A stretch of 27,439 nucleotides of DNA from a virus. The notes below the pieces were generated by a model that saw nothing but the letters and a program-made list of their open reading frames with translations, was not told the DNA's origin and made no database searches. The translations under genes were made by a program, and so were the position numbers. The stretch covers positions 1-27,439 of IMG/VR virus record IMGVR_UViG_3300025141_009520; one strand, given 5' to 3'. Shown here one piece after another: positions 23,155 to 27,439 of this stretch. Position 1 is the first letter of the stretch. Each line of letters starts with the position of its first letter.

Positions 23155-23604
23155 ATGTACAAAGGAAAAGTAACAAAAACAACGAGAGCGAAAAGACTAG
23201 GAACCAAGATCTACTGCCCCGAGTGCGCTTATGAGAAAACAGTGCTTGGTTTTAGATGGAAATCCTCAACTTGTGCACGATGCCACGTATCAGTTTCAAA
23301 ATTAGATTGGAACTTATCCGCCACGGACGATAGAGGAAATCTTATGAGACGCAATCCTCCAAAAAAAGACTGTTCCACAGTAGAACGCACCGGAATCTGC
23401 AATGACATGTCGGTCCTTCCGCCATGCAGCCCTACGAAAACAGAAAAAATAAATCTGGATTGCGCAGTCGATGAGATCGTCACCGAAACCGCAGACGAGA
23501 TTATGGACATTTTCACAACGCATTCCACGAACCCAGTTTTTTTAAAGCACAAGCGCAACGCCGTTTTGGAATTGATCCGAGCAGCCATTCAGGATTCACA
23601 GTAA
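23155..23604 (+). CDS. Zinc-ribbon protein, first gene of the plus-strand operon
   Basis: 149 residues from ATG 23155, with AAAAGGACGAAAAA in front. CPEC (21-24) and CARC (40-43) form a four-Cys zinc ribbon; a Lys/Arg-rich start could bind nucleic acid. The C-terminal 45 residues form an acidic helix (VDEIVTETADEIMDIF). An upstream in-frame ATG at 23062 would add a hydrophobic segment, MLKKTVFLLFFVILCIY, but that stretch overlaps the likely promoter. Function unknown; a small regulator is possible. Confidence 0.6.
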   Translation: MYKGKVTKTTRAKRLGTKIYCPECAYEKTVLGFRWKSSTCARCHVSVSKLDWNLSATDDRGNLMRRNPPKKDCSTVERTGICNDMSVLPPCSPTKTEKINLDCAVDEIVTETADEIMDIFTTHSTNPVFLKHKRNAVLELIRAAIQDSQ

Positions 23605-23606
23605 CC

Positions 23607-23639
23607 GTTTCACAATAGAACAAGGAGAAAAGACGATGA
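23607..23639 (+). repeat. Leader repeat copy 1 (ribosome site and start of next gene)
   Basis: A 33-nt stretch including CACAATAGAACAAGGAG and GACGATGA is repeated at 24346-24378 with one mismatch (A for G after GGAG). The shorter AAGGAGAAAAGACGATGAC part also recurs at 24116-24134. Each copy holds the Shine-Dalgarno site and start codon of a different gene. Confidence 0.85.
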
Positions 23640-24106
23640 CAAGAGCAAAGAAAACAAACGAGCATTATGGTTTCAAAGTAGGAGACAAGGTCGTGGCAAG
23701 CGACGGAAGCTATGGTTACATTGGAAAAGTGATTCAAGTGAATAAAAACACTTTGTCCATGAGGCCGCTAGAGGACCATCACAATTGTAAAAAAAGCGAT
23801 TGTATAAAAGCTCCATTTTCCTTTTTTACGCATTACCCCTCAAACCGGAACGCAGTCACTTACTGCGACAAGTATCGGTCTGGAATGTGGATTGTAATAA
23901 GTCAAGATGGAATTGAATTGGCGAGAGTGGTTCAAGCGTCGAAGGCAGCCCGAATTGTGGAGCTATACAACACCACCTACGATTCCTTTGACGAGATTAT
24001 TGATTTGGTCCAAGACGAATTCGACATAGACGAGGACATAAAAAAAGACGAGAACGATTTTTCAAAAGTAACCAACCCTGACGGACTTCCAGAGTTCAGT
24101 TTTTAA
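23636..24106 (+). CDS. Hypothetical early protein
   Basis: 156 residues. The start has a strong AAGGAG site within the repeated leader. The N-terminal part has GDKVVASDGSYGYIGKVIQV, a small beta barrel (KOW/SH3-like in look). The middle has HNCKKSDCIKAPFSFF with two Cys, and the C-terminal 40 residues are very acidic (DEIIDLVQDEFDIDEDIKKDEND). I do not recognise a family. Highly acidic phage early proteins often act as DNA mimics or inhibitors of host enzymes, but nothing here proves that. Confidence 0.55.
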   Translation: MTRAKKTNEHYGFKVGDKVVASDGSYGYIGKVIQVNKNTLSMRPLEDHHNCKKSDCIKAPFSFFTHYPSNRNAVTYCDKYRSGMWIVISQDGIELARVVQASKAARIVELYNTTYDSFDEIIDLVQDEFDIDEDIKKDENDFSKVTNPDGLPEFSF

Positions 24107-24129
24107 TATTTGGAAAAGGAGAAAAGACG

Positions 24130-24357
24130 ATGACGAATGAGATGATACTAGAGAACGGAAAGAAAAGACGATTTACAATGGTCGGCGGGTACCCGGTGTT
24201 TTATGTAACAGAGGCAGACTGTGCGCTTTGTGCAGATTGCGCGGACGAAGCTGAGGAGAAAACGACCGGACATGTCAATTGGGGAAGTGATGACCTCGAC
24301 TGCTTTGAGTGTTCAAACAAAATTAAATCCGCCTACGGAATCAACGTTTCACAATAG
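24130..24357 (+). CDS. Small Cys-rich zinc-binding protein
   Basis: 75 residues. The pattern PVFYVTEADCALCADCADEA (Cys31, Cys34, Cys37) followed by CFEC (58-61) and SAYG is of the sort seen in short phage zinc-ribbon proteins of unknown role. The ribosome site AAGGAGAAAAGACG copies the leader of the preceding gene. It sits between unknown early genes with 23 nt and 17 nt gaps. Confidence 0.6.
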   Translation: MTNEMILENGKKRRFTMVGGYPVFYVTEADCALCADCADEAEEKTTGHVNWGSDDLDCFECSNKIKSAYGINVSQ

Positions 24358-24378
24358 AACAAGGAGGAAAGACGATGA
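24346..24378 (+). repeat. Leader repeat copy 2
   Basis: Second copy of the 33-nt leader (first at 23607-23639), differing at one base. It spans the end of the Cys-rich gene, its stop, the ribosome site AAGGAGG and the start codon of the next gene. The conserved part extends upstream of the ribosome site and includes TTTCACAATAGAAC, so it is more than a shared Shine-Dalgarno. Confidence 0.85.
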
Positions 24379-24596
24379 TAAAACGAAGAAAAAAACAAGG
24401 AAACACACCGGCAGATTCAAGGCAGCGAGCGGGAACGCTGGTTGAGGATTACAACAAACTCGCGAATGAGTTCCGGATACTGCAAAAGGAAACCGAAAAA
24501 CTCCGAGAGGCCCTCAGGGATTTGCGAAAGTGTACAGTCACCCGGAATGTCAGCGATGAGTTGGATCATCGCATCTGCCTTCTCGGATGCGAATAG
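24375..24596 (+). CDS. Short basic coiled-coil protein
   Basis: 73 residues with the best ribosome site in the region (AAGGAGG, 8 nt). MIKRRKKQGN gives a basic tip and residues 22-52 form a helical heptad pattern (VEDYNKLANEFRILQKETEKLREALRDLRKC). It ends with DHRICLLGCE. Unknown function; a dimeric DNA- or protein-binding factor is possible. It overlaps a possible early start of the next gene. Confidence 0.5.
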   Translation: MIKRRKKQGNTPADSRQRAGTLVEDYNKLANEFRILQKETEKLREALRDLRKCTVTRNVSDELDHRICLLGCE

Positions 24597-24607
24597 GAGA
24601 AACGAAA

Positions 24608-25240
24608 ATGCACGAGATGGACGAAAACGAAAAAAAAATATTTGCAGCAAAGATGAGAAACGAAGGAGAAACGAAAATGGGCGATGAAATGTTAATGGAA
24701 GAAATGGTAGCAATGCACGAAGTTCTGGAGGAATGTTTTCCGAAAATGTTTTCCTTCGTGCGGCACGAAGTGAAAACCGTAATCGGTGACGCCATGCTGG
24801 ACGATGATACTGAGGAGTGCATTTCCAACGTGGAGAATAAAACCAATAAACTCCAAGAGGAGTTGGATGAGTTGAAAAGAAAAGTGGACGCACTGGATAC
24901 AAACCAAGACGACCAGAATTGTGAAAGAGAAACTTTTGAGGACTTGGCAACCAAGAGGTTTTCGGAAATGGAAGAGAGAATACGCTTGTTGGAAGAGGGG
25001 TCGAACGGAAACTCCGCTGGCTTGGGAATTGGTTTGGTAACGGCAGTGGCAGTTGGACGACTCACAGAACTCCTACGGCATCAACTGGAGATAAGTGAAA
25101 GAGAAGTCCTCTGGAATAAACAGCGAATAGCGGACTTGGAAAAGTGCATGCCAGACGAGGCAGTATCGAACGCGAAAAATGTTTTAGGTGAATTATTGGA
25201 TATGATGGGAATTAACCCAGAAGAAAACTCGGACGCTTAA
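24608..25240 (+). CDS. Acidic coiled-coil protein with two possible starts
   Basis: 210 residues from ATG 24608. TAGGAGAAACGAAAATG precedes it, and the same GGAGAAACGAAAATG string occurs again 69 nt later in frame, so ATG 24677 is an equal candidate (187 residues). The sequence has NVENKTNKLQEELDELKRKVDALD (coiled coil), a Gly-rich stretch LGIGLVTAVAVG and a second helix. The protein is strongly acidic at the start with many Met. Function unknown. Confidence 0.55.
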   Translation: MHEMDENEKKIFAAKMRNEGETKMGDEMLMEEMVAMHEVLEECFPKMFSFVRHEVKTVIGDAMLDDDTEECISNVENKTNKLQEELDELKRKVDALDTNQDDQNCERETFEDLATKRFSEMEERIRLLEEGSNGNSAGLGIGLVTAVAVGRLTELLRHQLEISEREVLWNKQRIADLEKCMPDEAVSNAKNVLGELLDMMGINPEENSDA

Positions 25241-25265
25241 CAGAAAAAAGAAAGAGAGAAAACAA

Positions 25266-25610
25266 ATGGCAAAAACAAAAACAAAAAAGACAACCACCAC
25301 CCCCGTACTTGAACTCCGCGAAACCGTAGAACAAGATCCAACAGAGTTTCAAGGAAACCCAAAACTGGTCCCGACCAAAAAGAAAAGACCAAAGAAAAAA
25401 TTGAACTCCATGCAAGTGGAAAGGAAACGTGCCGTTGCAGCGATGACCAGAAGGTTTAACAATGCGGACAAGATCCGAAAGCTTTTGGAAAAGGCACGGT
25501 CCATTTTTCTGGATCTGGAAACCTATATTCCAGAAGACCAAAGTTGGGACGAAGTGGATACCGCATTGGAAAATGCCCTTAAGTTTTTCCAGTACGAGGA
25601 TTCCGAGTAG
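25266..25610 (+). CDS. Hypothetical basic protein
   Basis: 114 residues. A Lys/Thr-rich disordered start (MAKTKTKKTTTTP) and a Lys-rich stretch (TKKKRPKKKLN) precede helices with RRFNNADKIRKLLEKARSIFLDLE and a terminal acidic part. The ribosome site is a weak GAGAGAAAAC. I do not recognise it. The basic N-terminus would fit binding to nucleic acid. Confidence 0.5.
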   Translation: MAKTKTKKTTTTPVLELRETVEQDPTEFQGNPKLVPTKKKRPKKKLNSMQVERKRAVAAMTRRFNNADKIRKLLEKARSIFLDLETYIPEDQSWDEVDTALENALKFFQYEDSE

Positions 25611-25666
25611 TGGGCCTAAAGCCCAGAAATAAATCCAAGGATACCGTCGCTTTCGAGCGGCGGTAT
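25611..25666 (+). promoter_or_regulatory. Two hairpins in the gap before the DUF932-like gene
   Basis: TGGGC-ctaaa-GCCCA (25611-25625) is a 5-bp stem directly at the previous stop. ATACCGTCGC (25641-25650) pairs with GCGGCGGTAT (25657-25666) over 10 bp with one G-T pair and a six-base TTTCGA loop. A TTTT run comes only 8 nt later, so termination would be weak. It may attenuate or protect the message. Confidence 0.55.
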
Positions 25667-25716
25667 TCTGCCGTTTTAGAGAAACGAAAACAGGAAGAAA
25701 AGAAAAGGAAAAACCA

Positions 25717-26988
25717 ATGTCCGAAGAAATGAAATCAGGAGCACTTGAAATCGCAGCCCAACATGGGATCCAAATGCCAGAAAAACCAATCATTGCTGGA
25801 TATGCTCCAGCATTCAAAGATACCCCAATGCCGAAAGGTTGGGGGACTAACAGGAGAAACAAGTGGGAGACCACTCCGCTGTTTGTTGATGCAGTTGAGG
25901 ACTTTAGTAAAGTTATAGAGGCCGAGGACCGAACGGTTACCGCACACCGAGTTTCCAATTTGGTCGTTAGGCATAATGGTCTTCTCATCGATGCCCACGA
26001 GGACGGGGATACGGAGTTCGACATTTCTCCGAATGCCTGGAGGCAGTTAAAAAAGTTTTCTCCTAAACGATTACAGCAAAAAAGGGAGCAGTTTAATTAC
26101 TGGCGACGACAATTGGAAACCACGGGATACAAGGGTCCGCAGGAATGCAGGATGCTATCCAGGAAAAAAGAAAACCAAGACTACCACCTAAATCAATTCA
26201 CAAAGGAGGGTGGAGAGGAACGTGACCTTTTTGGAATCGTTAGCAAGGAAAGCAATCGGTCCTACCAAGTACATTGGTCCGATGAAATCCTTCGTCAACT
26301 TGCCAAGTCATGTCCTAAAGATGCAAGGGCCGTTATCCGATACAATCGAGACGCAGTGTTAACCACTGCGGACATCACCTTGAACGCTCCGCATGAAATA
26401 GAGTTGTCGGCTAAGGTCAACCAGTTATTCCGTGCTGGTATCAGAACCAAAAATCGCGACAATGGAAATGGAGGCTATAGCCACTCCCTAATGGTTTGGA
26501 GTGATGCCTGTTCCAATGGGATGGCTATACCAAGCTTTGCCAATAAACTTTGGACAAGCCACAAGGGTAAAAGTTTTCTGGTACGGGTCCAGGAGATGAT
26601 AGAATATTCCTCCAATTTCATGGAGCAGTTTTCCAATCTTTGGAAAGACGCCAACATCCGATCCATAAAGGATTCCAATGATGATACCACGCTAGGTAAC
26701 AGGGATTGCCTTGAGCGTTTGGTCGCCTTGGAATATATCAGTGTTGACGGTATAGAGCCGGGTCACTTGGTAAACCTTTTCATGGAGGCACTCCAATACA
26801 ATCCCGGAAAAGAATGGGCGAAGATCCTTGATGCCATCACCCTGACGGCCCACGCCTACGATGGTTGGAGAAGTCCATTCTGCCAAGAAGACCTAGAGGA
26901 GCAAGCCGGTGAACTTCTTTACCAGCAAGTTCAAGTATTAGACCCTTTAACCAAAGACCAAAATGAGTATTTTCAACAGTACCGTTAG
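25717..26988 (+). CDS. DUF932-like phage protein
   Basis: 423 residues. The middle (about 170-300) has the layout of DUF932 proteins: SYQVHWSDEILRQL, then a strand-rich part and GGYSHSLMVWSDACSNGMAIPSFANKLWTSHKG, where family members have an SHDG..NxxG..H-like pattern. Function of that family is unknown; members occur in phages and plasmids. The N-terminus includes GYAPAF and GWGTNRRNKW. The gene ends seven nt before a strong terminator, so it closes this early unit. Alternative: an unrelated replication-associated protein. Confidence 0.4.
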   Translation: MSEEMKSGALEIAAQHGIQMPEKPIIAGYAPAFKDTPMPKGWGTNRRNKWETTPLFVDAVEDFSKVIEAEDRTVTAHRVSNLVVRHNGLLIDAHEDGDTEFDISPNAWRQLKKFSPKRLQQKREQFNYWRRQLETTGYKGPQECRMLSRKKENQDYHLNQFTKEGGEERDLFGIVSKESNRSYQVHWSDEILRQLAKSCPKDARAVIRYNRDAVLTTADITLNAPHEIELSAKVNQLFRAGIRTKNRDNGNGGYSHSLMVWSDACSNGMAIPSFANKLWTSHKGKSFLVRVQEMIEYSSNFMEQFSNLWKDANIRSIKDSNDDTTLGNRDCLERLVALEYISVDGIEPGHLVNLFMEALQYNPGKEWAKILDAITLTAHAYDGWRSPFCQEDLEEQAGELLYQQVQVLDPLTKDQNEYFQQYR

Positions 26989-26994
26989 CCTCCT

Positions 26995-27025
26995 AAAGGA
27001 CCCTCAAAATTGGGGGTCCTTTTTT
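26995..27025 (+). terminator. Rho-independent terminator
   Basis: The 9-bp perfect stem AAAGGACCC (26995-27003) and GGGTCCTTT (27014-27022) has a 10-nt loop and is followed by a run of T to 27025. It starts seven nt after the stop of the preceding gene. Confidence 0.88.
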
Positions 27026-27067
27026 CTGCTCGGTTTCGCATTTATACTCTGGATAGGAAACGCAATC

Positions 27068-27247
27068 ATGGGACGTAAGACAAAAAAGAAAACCTCAAAT
27101 ATAAACTTCGCCTGTTCTCAGGAACTCAAGTCGGAGATTCTGGCAGCCGCGAAAAACGACGGAGAGACCGCACCGGGAACTTGGTGTAGGCAGTTGATAG
27201 CCCGCTGGTTAAAAACCAATAAGGAGAAAGGAAGAAACGATGCCTAA
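27068..27247 (+). CDS. Small basic protein, ribbon-helix-helix-like
   Basis: 59 residues from ATG 27068, with AGGAAACG ahead. MGRKTKKKTSNINFACSQELKSEILAAAKNDGETAPGTWCRQLIARWLK has a short beta strand followed by two helices, like MetJ/Arc-type DNA-binding proteins. A longer in-frame start at 26963 would add a membrane-like segment, but it would run through the terminator and has no ribosome site, so I prefer the short form. It overlaps the next gene by 8 nt. Confidence 0.55.
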   Translation: MGRKTKKKTSNINFACSQELKSEILAAAKNDGETAPGTWCRQLIARWLKTNKEKGRNDA

Positions 27248-27439
27248 AATCATTCTGGATAAGGGCGATATTGTAAACCTAATCATGGACCATGTAATGG
27301 CACAAAAGTATGTTGGTCCTTGCGATATCCAATCAATCGGATTCCAGTTCACACAAAAGTTCTACACGGAACTATGCTGCCATCACCTAGAGGAACTAAA
27401 GGAAGTGGAAGTGGCCTTTGTACGCCAAGAGGAAACCAG
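27240..27439 (+). CDS. Hypothetical protein, cut by window edge
   Basis: The first 66 codons are visible and open to the end of the window. It starts MPKIILDKGDIVNLIMDHVMAQKY with AAGGAGAAAGGAAGAAACG in front. It continues with CDIQSIGFQFTQKF and an acidic helix LEELKEVEVAFVRQEE. It overlaps the preceding gene by 8 nt, so it is translationally coupled. No family is recognised from this part. Confidence 0.5.
   Translation, partial: MPKIILDKGDIVNLIMDHVMAQKYVGPCDIQSIGFQFTQKFYTELCCHHLEELKEVEVAFVRQEET

Noticed and set aside
1-27439. tRNA genes, integrase or attachment site
   Set aside because: None was recognised while reading both strands by eye; this is weak negative evidence without a covariance search.

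Overview
The window is part of a tailed double-stranded DNA phage genome with siphovirus-type morphology. The evidence is a terminase-portal-scaffold-capsid block, a tail tube gene, a 639-residue tape measure, tail tip genes and a lysis cassette. Nothing points to integration: I see no integrase, att site or tRNA. The host is not determinable; the lysis proteins (M15 endopeptidase, small holin, XhlA-like membrane protein) fit a bacterium, probably Gram-negative.

Layout. Positions 1 to about 22.9 kb are a long minus-strand late operon read right to left: small terminase candidate, large terminase, portal, scaffold, major capsid protein, a hairpin just after the capsid gene, head completion and decoration genes, tail tube, two small pre-tape-measure genes, tape measure, tail tip proteins, receptor-binding candidate, lysis genes. 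Genes are packed tightly and many are joined by a TAATG stop-start overlap. A divergent control region at about 22.94-23.15 kb separates this from plus-strand genes (23.15 kb to the end) that look early: small Cys-rich and coiled-coil proteins with repeated ribosome-binding leaders, a DUF932-like protein and a strong terminator.

The most interesting part is the distal end of the minus operon (2951 to 1). Five overlapping genes encode a ParB-like protein, a free-standing AroQ-type chorismate mutase with its catalytic residues, a cytosine-C5 DNA methyltransferase whose motif X Asn is Arg, a glutaminase-less asparagine-synthetase-type amide ligase, and a CmoA-like enzyme cut by the window edge. 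Together they spell a route: chorismate to prephenate (AroQ); prephenate plus SAM to carboxy-SAM (CmoA); carboxymethyl transfer to cytosine C5 in DNA (variant C5 enzyme); and amidation of the carboxylate (AsnB-like), giving 5-carboxymethyl- and then 5-carbamoylmethylcytosine. The enzyme families and motifs are read from sequence; the pathway is inference.

A second puzzle is an 87-codon open frame just after the holin that has no ATG, GTG or TTG start. It may be reached by a -1 frameshift from the holin, use an unusual start, or reflect a sequence error.
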